A stretch of DNA of 21,503 nucleotides from positions 1 to 21,503 of the forward strand of contig CANQMJ010000027.1 in NCBI GenBank assembly GCA_947624945.1, in the 5' to 3' direction. This DNA is from an uncultured Clostridia bacterium (GTDB lineage: Bacteria > Bacillota > Clostridia > Oscillospirales > CAG-272). Positions within the stretch are counted from its first letter, which is position 1. The number at the start of each line of letters is the position of its first letter. The notes beneath the pieces are model-generated. The model did no database searches and had not been told where the DNA came from. It worked only from the letters and a program-made list of their open reading frames with translations. The position numbers were made by a program, and so were the translations under genes. Shown piece after piece: positions 15,116 to 21,503 of this stretch.

Positions 15116-16171
15116 ATGGAAATAACCGAATATCTTCGTCGGGCGGTCGAGGAAAACGCCTCCGACCTGTTTATAGTGGCGGGCGCGCCCGTAAGCTGCC
15201 GGATAAAGGGCGAAATATGCCATATCGGTGAAGAAAAGATGCTTCCGCAGGCGACAGAGGAGCTCATCACCGACCTTTATCGGAACGCGGGACGCGACAT
15301 CAGCCTTTATATGGAGCGCGGCGACGACGATTTCTCGTTCGCCTTAGCGGGCATCGCGCGATTCCGCGTCAACGCGTACAGACAGCGCGGCTCGATGGCG
15401 GCAGTCGTGAGAGTCGTCGCATTCGACATACCCGACTGGCAGGACATGCACATACCGAAGCAGGTCATCGACCTCGCCGACGTCGACCACGGCATGGTGC
15501 TCGTGACGGGCACCGCCGGGAGCGGCAAATCGACGACGCAGGCGTGCATCATCAACCGCATAAATCAGACGCGCAGCTGCCATATAATCACGCTCGAGGA
15601 CCCGATAGAGTATCTGCACCGCGACCAAAAGAGCATAATAAGCCAGCGCGAGATCGCGATAGACACCGAAAACTACCTGACCGCGCTTCGTTCGTGTCTG
15701 CGTCAGGCGCCCGACGTCATACTGCTCGGCGAGATGCGCGACCACGAAACTATCCGCACAGCTATGACGGCGGCGGAGACGGGACATCTTTTGATCGCGA
15801 CGCTTCATACGAGCGGCGCCGTCAACACGATCGACAGAATAATCGACTCGTTCCCGCCGACACAGCAGGCGCAGATAAGGATACAGCTCAGCGCCGTGCT
15901 GCACACGGTCGTGTCGCAGCAGCTCATACCGAGCAAGACGGGCGGGCTCGTCCCCGCATATGAGATCATGCACATGAACAGCGCTATCAAGAGCATGATA
16001 AGAGACAGCAAGAGCCATCAGATCGACAACGCCATCGCGTCCGGCGGCAGCGAGGGCATGATCACGATGGATCAGTCGCTGTTGAACCTGTGCACGCAGG
16101 GGCTCATCGACAAGGACACGGCTCTCGGCTATGCCGTCAACCCCGAGCAGCTCAAGCGCAGAATGATGTAA
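15116..16171 (+). CDS. pilT: PilT-type secretion/pilus ATPase
   Basis: A cytoplasmic hexameric ATPase of the PilT/VirB11 class; classical PilT powers pilus retraction. The 351 residues match PilT length (~345) and lack the long N-terminal domain of PilB/GspE extension ATPases. Visible are Walker A GTAGSGKST (residues 132-140), the Asp box LEDPIEYLH, Walker B VILLGEMRD (201-209), and the His box TAAETGHLLIATLHT. GEMRD in the Walker B region is characteristic of PilT-type proteins. GGGGGA at 15101-15106 gives nine-base spacing to the ATG. Because no PilB is encoded here, this protein may be the only motor of the system or may cooperate with one elsewhere. Confidence 0.93.
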   Translation: MEITEYLRRAVEENASDLFIVAGAPVSCRIKGEICHIGEEKMLPQATEELITDLYRNAGRDISLYMERGDDDFSFALAGIARFRVNAYRQRGSMAAVVRVVAFDIPDWQDMHIPKQVIDLADVDHGMVLVTGTAGSGKSTTQACIINRINQTRSCHIITLEDPIEYLHRDQKSIISQREIAIDTENYLTALRSCLRQAPDVILLGEMRDHETIRTAMTAAETGHLLIATLHTSGAVNTIDRIIDSFPPTQQAQIRIQLSAVLHTVVSQQLIPSKTGGLVPAYEIMHMNSAIKSMIRDSKSHQIDNAIASGGSEGMITMDQSLLNLCTQGLIDKDTALGYAVNPEQLKRRMM

Positions 16172-16205
16172 TGAGTAAAATCTGCATAAAGGAGATCGAA
16201 CAGAT

Positions 16206-17684
16206 ATGGCTAAACGGTATATTTTTATCATCACAGCGGCAGCGTGCGCGCTCGCGGTACTGCTCGCCGGATGCTCGTCGGATAAAACCGGCGACAACGG
16301 CCAAGGCACCGCGGACACGTCGGACAATGTAAGCACCGCGGGTACGAGCGGCGCCGCGCAGACGTCGGCGGACGCGAACACATCGGACGCGGCGGACACT
16401 TCCGACGTCGTGACGGAGCCCGCCTCAGTATCGGTGTCCGATACTGAGGATACAACGCCGGACACGACCGAGACCGCGCCCGATACGACGGCGGAACCGA
16501 TATCGGACGTGACGAACGAGCCTGACGAAAGCGAGACGGCGGAACCGCCGGAAACGACTGCTGCACCCGAGACGACCAAGGCACCTGAAACGACGAAAGC
16601 GCCCGAAACTACGAAGAAACCGGAAACAACGAAGGCTCCCGAAACAACGAAGGCGCCTGAGACGACAAAAGCTCCCGAAACAACGAAAGCGCCCGAAACA
16701 ACAAAGGCGCCTGAGACGACAAAAGCTCCCGAAACAACAAAAGCACCTGAGACGACAAAAGCTCCCGAAACAGAAGCCCCTAAGCCGCCGGAAGGATATA
16801 CTGACGCTGCACCGGTCGTCGACGGCAGCATGGGAAAGGAAGCCGACGCGCTCGAAAATTCCGCACCCGCGATGCCGACGTATGTCAAAACATCGCACCC
16901 GGGAACGCAGGAGGAACGCAGGACCGACGCCGTCATCGACTATTCGAACACAGCCGACGGATATGTTATGGTGCAGTATACGGGTTCGACGACGAACAGG
17001 CTCAAGGCTGTGATAAAGGGACCGAGCACGCAGTATAATTACGATATAAACGCGGGAGAATGGGTGTCTCTGCCGCTGTCCGACGGCAACGGCACATACG
17101 AAATAGGCGTATACGAGAACGCCGTCCCCGGCTCTACGAAATATGTCTCGATCGTAAAGAAGGGCATCAGCGTGACGCTCAAGGACGAGCAGGCGCCATT
17201 CCTTTACTCGAACCAGTATGTCAACTTCGAACCGGCTAAAAACACGGTAGCCAAGGCGGCGGAGCTCTGCAAGGGCATATCCGATCCGCTCAAGAAGGTG
17301 GAAGTGATATACAACTACGTCGTCAAAAACCTCACCTACGATAAGCAGAAGGCGGCGACCGTCAAGTCCGGTTATCTGCCGAACCTTGATAATGTCCTTT
17401 CCGAAAAGAAGGGCATCTGCTTCGACTATGCAGCGCTGATGACGGGAATGCTGCGCAGTCAGAACGTGCCGTGCAAACTCGTCGTCGGATATGCCGGCAC
17501 CGCGTACCACGCGTGGATAAACGTCTGGTCAGCTCAGAACGGATGGATCGAGGGCGTCGTCTACTTCGACGGCGTGTCATGGCAGCGCATGGACCCGACG
17601 TTCGCATCGTCGGGCAATCAGAGCGACGCCGTCAAGAATTTCATCGGCGACGGCTCGAATTACACGCCCAAGTACTTCTATTGA
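16206..17684 (+). CDS. Lipoprotein with PETT repeat stalk and transglutaminase-like domain
   Basis: A 492-residue surface lipoprotein. The signal peptide ends in lipobox LAGC with C23 as the lipidated residue. A Thr/Asp/Ala-rich linker runs to about residue 114, then thirteen PETT-type units (about 115-191) that would form an extended cell-wall-spanning stalk. A beta-rich domain (about 225-330) precedes a C-terminal transglutaminase-like core (about 345-470). The papain-fold triad is complete: C405 (KGICFDYA), H435 (AYHAWI) and D463 (RMDPTF). Activity could be protein cross-linking or proteolysis; sequence alone cannot decide. AAAGGAG at 16188-16194 is the ribosome binding site. It lies 34 bases after pilT and before a terminator, so it is the last gene of the pilus-like operon. 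Confidence 0.9.
   Translation: MAKRYIFIITAAACALAVLLAGCSSDKTGDNGQGTADTSDNVSTAGTSGAAQTSADANTSDAADTSDVVTEPASVSVSDTEDTTPDTTETAPDTTAEPISDVTNEPDESETAEPPETTAAPETTKAPETTKAPETTKKPETTKAPETTKAPETTKAPETTKAPETTKAPETTKAPETTKAPETTKAPETEAPKPPEGYTDAAPVVDGSMGKEADALENSAPAMPTYVKTSHPGTQEERRTDAVIDYSNTADGYVMVQYTGSTTNRLKAVIKGPSTQYNYDINAGEWVSLPLSDGNGTYEIGVYENAVPGSTKYVSIVKKGISVTLKDEQAPFLYSNQYVNFEPAKNTVAKAAELCKGISDPLKKVEVIYNYVVKNLTYDKQKAATVKSGYLPNLDNVLSEKKGICFDYAALMTGMLRSQNVPCKLVVGYAGTAYHAWINVWSAQNGWIEGVVYFDGVSWQRMDPTFASSGNQSDAVKNFIGDGSNYTPKYFY
16548..16778 (+). repeat. Tandem 18-bp repeat encoding (PETTKA)n
   Basis: Twelve complete 18-base units plus one partial unit encode hexapeptides mostly of the form PETTKA. Third-codon positions vary between units, but the units at 16656, 16710 and 16746 are identical (CCTGAGACGACAAAAGCT), showing recent block duplication on top of an older array. 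It is coding throughout and makes a Pro/Thr-rich stalk. Confidence 0.97.
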
Positions 17685-17706
17685 TTCGGTACAACACAAT
17701 TGTTTC

Positions 17707-17740
17707 AAAGACCGCCGGCACGCCGGCGGTCTTTTCCTTA
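17707..17740 (+). terminator. Intrinsic terminator of the pilus-like operon
   Basis: A 12-bp stem (17707-17718 with 17723-17734), G-C rich in the middle, has loop CACG and ends in the stem's own CTTTT followed by CCTTA. The T-run is short, but position 23 bases after the lipoprotein stop fits. Confidence 0.75.
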
Positions 17741-17858
17741 TGGCGCGCGTCGGTGTGCGGCAAACTTCCCCGCCCCGCCCGCATCCGAGCACGCCCGTGC
17801 GTTATTCGGAGAAGCTGGGTTTCACCACACTTTTCACGAAACAAAAAGTAAAAATACA

Positions 17859-17898
17859 TAAATTTGTGAAAAGTACTTGACAAATCACTAAATTTGTG
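17859..17898 (+). repeat. Operator-like repeats over a strong promoter
   Basis: The decamer TAAATTTGTG occurs exactly at 17859-17868 and 17889-17898, 30 bases apart (about three DNA turns). The second copy is also the right arm of an inverted repeat, ACAAAT (17880-17885) and ATTTGT (17892-17897), placed between the -35 and -10 boxes. This is the layout of a repressor operator, but no known binding consensus is recognised. Confidence 0.5.
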
Positions 17899-17905
17899 GT
17901 ATAAT
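17877..17905 (+). promoter_or_regulatory. Consensus sigma-A promoter upstream of a short orphan transcript
   Basis: An exact TTGACA (17877-17882) and exact TATAAT (17900-17905) with a 17-base spacer point rightward, with transcription expected near 17912. The next (+) gene would be none: the downstream operon faces the other way. The preceding bases 17741-17858 hold no gene I can support. Confidence 0.85.
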
Positions 17906-17911
17906 ATAGGC

Positions 17912-18065
17912 AGTTAAGGGAGATGAAGCGTGTTGCTGTTTGCGCGGGCTCGGCGGAGGAGTCTGAGCACAGTTCACTCGCGGCACGGCAACTGCGCGGC
18001 AGTTCGTCGCAGAGTGCCGACCTGCGACACATTTCCGCTTCGCGAAAATGCCGTAATTGCCGCGA
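17912..18065 (+). ncRNA. Candidate structured small RNA or short leader gene, unknown function
   Basis: The transcript expected from the promoter at 17877-17905 is about 150-180 bases, GC-rich and able to form several helices: 17990-17995 with 17999-18004; 17981-17986 with 18014-18019 enclosing it; 18006-18012 with 18022-18028; and 18039-18044 with 18061-18066. The second and third interleave as a pseudoknot or are mutually exclusive. Two short reading frames compete with the RNA reading: ATG 17923 (59 codons, MKRVAVCAGSAEE) with AAGGGA almost touching it, and GTG 17930, seven bases after GGGAG, running to 18187 into the opposing gene. Neither resembles a protein I know. The promoter is solid; RNA versus peptide is open. 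Confidence 0.38.
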
Positions 18066-18093
18066 AAAAAGACGCGCTTTCGCGCATCTTTTT
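18066..18093 (-). terminator. Intrinsic terminator of the cls / AI-2E transporter operon
   Basis: Read on the minus strand, a 12-bp stem with one U-G pair closes a GAAA tetraloop and runs into TCTTTTTT, 26 bases after the transporter stop. On the plus strand the U-G becomes a C-A mismatch but a T5 run still follows, so it may also end the short rightward transcript. Confidence 0.85.
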
Positions 18094-18118
18094 CGCTTGT
18101 AAAGTCAAGCCGCCTGAC

Positions 18119-19399
18119 TTATTTTCCCTCGCCGTCCTTGCCGCTGTCCTTTTTGCGCGTCGCCTTGACTTTGTCCTTTATCTTTGAAAGACCGCGCTTT
18201 TTCTCACCGTCCCGCGGCTCCGGATCGGGGACGGGCGCGTACGCTTCCGTTTCAACGGGCAGTCCGCGCACGCGCAGCGCGTGCTCGACGAGCCGTTTCA
18301 CTATGTAATACAGCGTCGCGAACAGCGGCACGCCGACTATCATGCCGAGGAAACCGAGCAGCTTGCCGAAGAGCAGCATCGCGACCGTGACGTACAGCGC
18401 CGTCATGCCCGTCGAGTTTCCGAGTATGCGCGGCCCGATTATGTTGCCGTCGACCTGCTGGAGCACGATTATGAAAATTATGAACAAAAGACACTTCGAC
18501 GGCGAGACGAGCAGTATCAGAAACGCGCTCGGCACGGCGCCTATGAACGGACCGAACATCGGTATGATGTTTGTCACCCCGACTATAACGCTGACGAGCA
18601 GCGCGTACGGCATCTTCATTATCGACAGGCAGACAAAGCATAAAAGACCGACGATGAGGGAGTCGACGAGCTTGCCCGAGATGAATCCGCTGAATATACT
18701 GTTGACCTGATGCATCGCGTCGACAACGATGTCGTTGAAGCGCTTGTTGCGCGACACGGCGTAGAACAGCTTGCGCACCTGCGCGATGTAGCGCTCGTGG
18801 TCGAGGAGAAGATATACTGTGACTATGACGGCGAGCACAGTTCCGATGAGCGCGGAGCCGAACATCATGAGACTGCCCGTCAGCTTAGATACCGTATCGG
18901 CGATGTCGAGGTGATTCTTCACCCAATCTATGGCGTACGTTTCCGCCGACTCATATAGACCTAAAAGCTGCGAGGCGAGCTTGCTGTCCGATTCGAGGAA
19001 TTGATTGAGCTTCCCGAGCTGCTCCTCTATCACCGGTATCTGCTTTTCTATTATCGACGGTATCGTCGCGATGCTCTCGATGAGCTGCGGCAGAATGAGC
19101 GCGAAGAACAGCGCCAAAATGCCGAACGTCGCGAGCATCGTCAGTATGACCGATACGACGCGCGCGAATTTGCCGAGCTTTTTCATGTGGCTCTCGAAAA
19201 ATCTCTCCATCGGGAACAGTATGTATGCGACCGCGATGCCGGCGAAAACGGGCGTCAGCGCGTTCGCTATCGTTCCGAAGAATCCGCCGATGGCGGGGAG
19301 CCTGAACAAGAGAAAGAAGAACACGATAGTCGCCGACAGCGACAGAAATATCGTCAGCCCGAGCTTAAAAAACAGCTTGTTTTTATCTTTATCTTCCAT
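18119..19399 (-). CDS. AI-2E family transporter (YdiK/PerM-like membrane protein)
   Basis: A 426-residue polytopic membrane protein of the AI-2E transporter superfamily, whose members export varied small molecules or ions. The name does not prove autoinducer-2 transport. About eight hydrophobic segments are visible: two near residues 13-33 and 37-62, two near 78-108, one near 190-215 (LIGTVLAVIVTVYLLLDHERY), and a cluster at about 250-375 with GVTNIIPMFGPFIGAVPSAFL and GNSTGMTALYVTVAMLLFG, which are family hallmarks. The C-terminal ~45 residues are very charged (GEKKRG, KATRKKDSGKDGEGK). GAGGG lies before the ATG. It follows the cardiolipin synthase gene by 42 bases on the same strand and is closed by a strong terminator. 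Confidence 0.93.
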   Translation of the reverse strand: MEDKDKNKLFFKLGLTIFLSLSATIVFFFLLFRLPAIGGFFGTIANALTPVFAGIAVAYILFPMERFFESHMKKLGKFARVVSVILTMLATFGILALFFALILPQLIESIATIPSIIEKQIPVIEEQLGKLNQFLESDSKLASQLLGLYESAETYAIDWVKNHLDIADTVSKLTGSLMMFGSALIGTVLAVIVTVYLLLDHERYIAQVRKLFYAVSRNKRFNDIVVDAMHQVNSIFSGFISGKLVDSLIVGLLCFVCLSIMKMPYALLVSVIVGVTNIIPMFGPFIGAVPSAFLILLVSPSKCLLFIIFIIVLQQVDGNIIGPRILGNSTGMTALYVTVAMLLFGKLLGFLGMIVGVPLFATLYYIVKRLVEHALRVRGLPVETEAYAPVPDPEPRDGEKKRGLSKIKDKVKATRKKDSGKDGEGK

Positions 19400-19441
19400 T
19401 CAGTATCACCCTCTGTTTGATTATTTTGATCTCTGCGGTTT

Positions 19442-21022
19442 TTATAAGAGCGGCGCTATCGCCTTTATGACGGCGCCGAACGGACGGAGCCTCTTGTATC
19501 CGTCCCAGACCGTATCCTTTGTCACGACGCGGCACTTTTCCCTTGTCTTTTCAAAGTCGGCTTCGATGTCGGCGACGGCGGACGTGCCGTACATCCACGT
19601 CGCGCACTCGAAGTGATGGTACAGACTGCGGTAGTCGAGATTTATCGTACCGACGACGGCCTCCGCATCGTCGGAGACGAACACCTTCGCGTGTACGAAG
19701 CCGGGCGTGTATTCGAGTATGCGCACGCCGGATTCGAGCAGCGATTTGTAGTGCGTCTTTGCGAGCGCATACGGCGCGTTTTTGTCCGGTATGCCGGGCA
19801 GGATGATCTCGACGTCGACGCCGCGCTCCGCGGCGAATTTGAGCGCCGTTTCGAGCTCGCCGTCAAGGATGAGGTACGGAGTCATGATATGCACGTACCG
19901 CTTCGCGCGCTCGAGTATGCTCATGTAGACGCGTTCGCCGACCTTGTCGTTGTCGAGCGGCGAGTCGCCGAACGGCATGACGAAGCCGTGCGAATCGGTC
20001 TTGGGCGGCTCGGTCAGGCACTGGGAAAAGTCGGGGGAGCGCTCGTCTATGTTCCACATCTGCAAAAACATCAAGGTGAAGCTGCGGACGGCGCCGCCCG
20101 TTATCTTTACGGCGACGTCCTTCCAGTGACCGTGCTTGACTATTGCGTTGATGTACTCGTCGGCGAGGTTGACGCCGCCGTTAAATGCAACTTTGCCGTC
20201 GACGACGAGTATCTTTCTGTGGTCGCGGTAGTTGTAGTGCGTGGACACGACGGGCGACACCGGCGCGAACATCTTGCACTTTATGCCGAGCGCGGCGAGC
20301 CGCTTGGGGTAGTCGTGCGGCAGCGTCGAGAACTCGCACGTACCGTCGTACATCACGCGCACGTCGACCCCAGCCTTCGCCTTTTCGGCGAGCACGTCGA
20401 GGATGCGTCCCCACATGACGCCCTCCTCGATTATGAAATATTCCATGAATATGAAATGCTCGGCACCCGCGAGCGTTTCGAGCATAGACTCGAATTTCGC
20501 TTCGCCCGACGGAAAATATTTGACGTCCGTCGCGGTGTAAACGGGGTGACAGCCGCGTCCCGCGGCATATTTCGTCAGCGACCGCGCGAGCGGGTCGACG
20601 GACTCGAGCGCGTTGGCGGAGTCCGCGTCCTGCATTATCATATCCGACGTGTCGTCGCCGAGCTTTTGCAGACGCTTTTTGAGCTGTCGGTGCCCGATGT
20701 CGTTGCGTATGAACACATAGAGGAGCGAGCCGAACACGGGCATAAGCATCACGACTACGAGCCACGTTATCTTTGCTGTCGGGTCCATACCGCTATTGAG
20801 CAGGTATATGACCATAACGACGGTGAATACCGCGACGCCGCCGTATATGTGCGGCAGCAGCTGTCCGAACCACGCGAACGCGGCGAACAGCAGAAGAAAA
20901 TTGAGCAGGAGAAGCACGACGATGAGCCCGAGACGCGAGAATATCAGATGGAAAAATCCGCGTTTTCCCTTTTCTATGAGACGTATACCGTCGCTTTTTT
21001 TGTTGTTTTCACCGTTTGTCAT
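19442..21022 (-). CDS. cls: Cardiolipin synthase
   Basis: A membrane-bound phospholipase D-type enzyme that condenses phosphatidylglycerol into cardiolipin. The 526 residues are slightly longer than the common ~480-510. Hydrophobic segments lie at about 31-52, 60-77 and 86-105. The two HKD motifs are complete: H268/K270/D275 (HRKILVVD) and H444/K446/D451 (HAKVFVSD), each followed by the Gly-Asn/Asn element (AFNGGVN; VVGTINLD). GGGAGG about seven bases before the ATG supports the start. It is the first gene after a consensus minus-strand promoter, with the AI-2E-family transporter downstream in the same operon. Confidence 0.96.
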   Translation of the reverse strand: MTNGENNKKSDGIRLIEKGKRGFFHLIFSRLGLIVVLLLLNFLLLFAAFAWFGQLLPHIYGGVAVFTVVMVIYLLNSGMDPTAKITWLVVVMLMPVFGSLLYVFIRNDIGHRQLKKRLQKLGDDTSDMIMQDADSANALESVDPLARSLTKYAAGRGCHPVYTATDVKYFPSGEAKFESMLETLAGAEHFIFMEYFIIEEGVMWGRILDVLAEKAKAGVDVRVMYDGTCEFSTLPHDYPKRLAALGIKCKMFAPVSPVVSTHYNYRDHRKILVVDGKVAFNGGVNLADEYINAIVKHGHWKDVAVKITGGAVRSFTLMFLQMWNIDERSPDFSQCLTEPPKTDSHGFVMPFGDSPLDNDKVGERVYMSILERAKRYVHIMTPYLILDGELETALKFAAERGVDVEIILPGIPDKNAPYALAKTHYKSLLESGVRILEYTPGFVHAKVFVSDDAEAVVGTINLDYRSLYHHFECATWMYGTSAVADIEADFEKTREKCRVVTKDTVWDGYKRLRPFGAVIKAIAPLL

Positions 21023-21054
21023 GACGCATCCTCCCGAATAAAATCGACAGTATA

Positions 21055-21083
21055 ATTATATTGTAATTTTAGCCAAGTGTCAA
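21055..21083 (-). promoter_or_regulatory. Consensus sigma-A promoter of the cls operon
   Basis: On the minus strand an exact TTGACA (21078-21083) and an exact TATAAT (21055-21060) are spaced 17 bases, 33 bases before the cls start. Transcription would begin near 21048. Confidence 0.88.
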
Positions 21084-21300
21084 TAGCTGCGGGAGATTTA
21101 GTTTGAGTAATATAGACAATACACGATAAGAGCTTTTGTTTGACAGTTTTTTCCCGACATTTATAAACGCGGCGGGATGTCGCATACTTTTGATACCCGG
21201 ACTTTTTTCGACCACCGCGCATATCTTCTGCCGCAGGTCCATAAGAAAAAGGCAAACACATCAGAGCGGCACTTATAAAACAGCATAAGATTGTTTTCGG
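21084..21300. other. Gene-free stretch between cls promoter and recombinase end
   Basis: I see no supported gene here. A minus-strand open frame across it has no ribosome binding site and unprotein-like composition. A 6-bp inverted repeat (CGACAT near 21154, ATGTCG near 21177) is present. Because the recombinase gene to the right belongs to a probable mobile element, its end and target junction should lie in this stretch, but I cannot pick the exact base. Confidence 0.3.
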
Positions 21301-21332
21301 GAAACGGCGTAGCTTTCGGGCTATGCCGTTTC
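21301..21332. repeat. 13-bp hairpin covering the recombinase stop codon
   Basis: A 13-bp stem with one G-T pair (21301-21313 with 21320-21332) around loop TTTCGG overlaps the TAG stop of the recombinase. There is no T-run on the minus strand, so it is not a standard terminator; it may act as RNA 3'-end structure or as part of the element's end. Confidence 0.6.
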
Positions 21333-21503
21333 TCCGTTTTGCAGGCTTTCCAGTAAAGTCATGGGGAGTATTCCTACAAGGTCATAGGAAATGTCAATCT
21401 GCTGCACCCGATGCCCGCCGGACTTGTCCGGCGTATGGACATATACCGCCTTTACCATATCGTTCAACACGGCGGGTGTCAGCTCGTCCAAGTCAAGATA
21501 TTT
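21321..21503 (-). CDS. Large serine recombinase, C-terminal end (partial)
   Basis: The last 60 residues of a minus-strand gene whose start lies beyond the right edge: KYLDLDELTPAVLNDMVKAV, then VHTPDKSGGHRVQQIDISYD, ending LLESLQNGETA before TAG. Short of a database check, this closely matches my memory of the C-terminal DUF4368-type tail of large serine recombinases from conjugative and mobilizable transposons of gut Firmicutes. These enzymes excise and integrate the element and commonly sit at one element end. The catalytic N-terminal serine domain is outside the window, so integrity of the whole gene cannot be judged. Its presence marks the likely boundary of an integrated element extending to the right. 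Confidence 0.83.
   Translation of the reverse strand, partial: KYLDLDELTPAVLNDMVKAVYVHTPDKSGGHRVQQIDISYDLVGILPMTLLESLQNGETA

Noticed and set aside
16548..16778. Regular repeats that could suggest a CRISPR array
   Set aside because: The 18-base units are directly adjacent with no spacers and encode an in-frame hexapeptide repeat within a lipoprotein.
15344..16936. A 530-codon minus-strand open frame with VVSGAF repeats across pilT and the lipoprotein gene
   Set aside because: It is the antisense shadow of the PETTKA array and of GC-rich codons; it has no ribosome binding site and opposes two well-supported genes.
19613..21055. A 480-codon plus-strand open frame opposite cls
   Set aside because: Antisense shadow of cls, which has both HKD motifs, a ribosome binding site and a consensus promoter.
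21019..21261. An 80-codon minus-strand open frame upstream of cls
   Set aside because: It spans the cls promoter and start region, has no ribosome binding site and does not resemble a protein family.

Overview
The window looks like part of a chromosome from an uncultured, fairly GC-rich member of the Clostridia (Firmicutes). The evidence is strong AGGAGG-type ribosome binding sites, three sigma-A promoters matching TTGACA-N17-TATAAT exactly, the gene order rsmE / PucR-type regulator / ftsEX / PcsB-type M23 hydrolases / S41 protease / greA / lysS, and a gut-Firmicute-type serine recombinase tail at the right edge. This taxonomic call is an inference from gene families and order; there is no rRNA in the window.

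Left block (1-10094, all +): the 3' part of prmA ends at an intrinsic terminator. A consensus promoter at 757-785 then starts a long tightly packed series: rsmE, a PucR/CdaR-like regulator, ftsE, ftsX, two tandem coiled-coil M23 peptidoglycan hydrolases, a membrane-anchored S41 (Ctp) protease, greA and lysS. FtsEX with coiled-coil M23 proteins forms a cell-separation module; rsmE, greA and lysS are translation/transcription housekeeping.

Middle accessory strip (10095-11330): two small AT-rich genes for acidic unknown proteins, a small zinc-ribbon gene broken by a one-base frameshift inside its first Cys knuckle, a very strong terminator, and about 370 bases with only scraps of possible decayed coding sequence.

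Pilus-like block (11331-17734): a lone LytTR response regulator (-) is divergent from an operon encoding a PilC/GspF platform protein, four small single-span membrane proteins (one resembling DUF4860), a PilT-type ATPase, and a lipoprotein with a (PETTKA)n stalk and a transglutaminase domain with a complete Cys-His-Asp triad. No PilB-type extension ATPase, prepilin peptidase or canonical pilin is present here, so this is either a stripped-down type IV filament machine or one whose remaining parts are encoded elsewhere. It is the best candidate for an under-described system in the window.

Right block (17735-21503): a consensus promoter overlapped by repeats drives a short GC-rich transcript of unknown function with pseudoknot-forming potential. 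It faces a (-) operon of cardiolipin synthase followed by an AI-2E-family transporter. The window ends inside the C-terminus of a large serine recombinase (-), marking the edge of a probable integrated mobile element.
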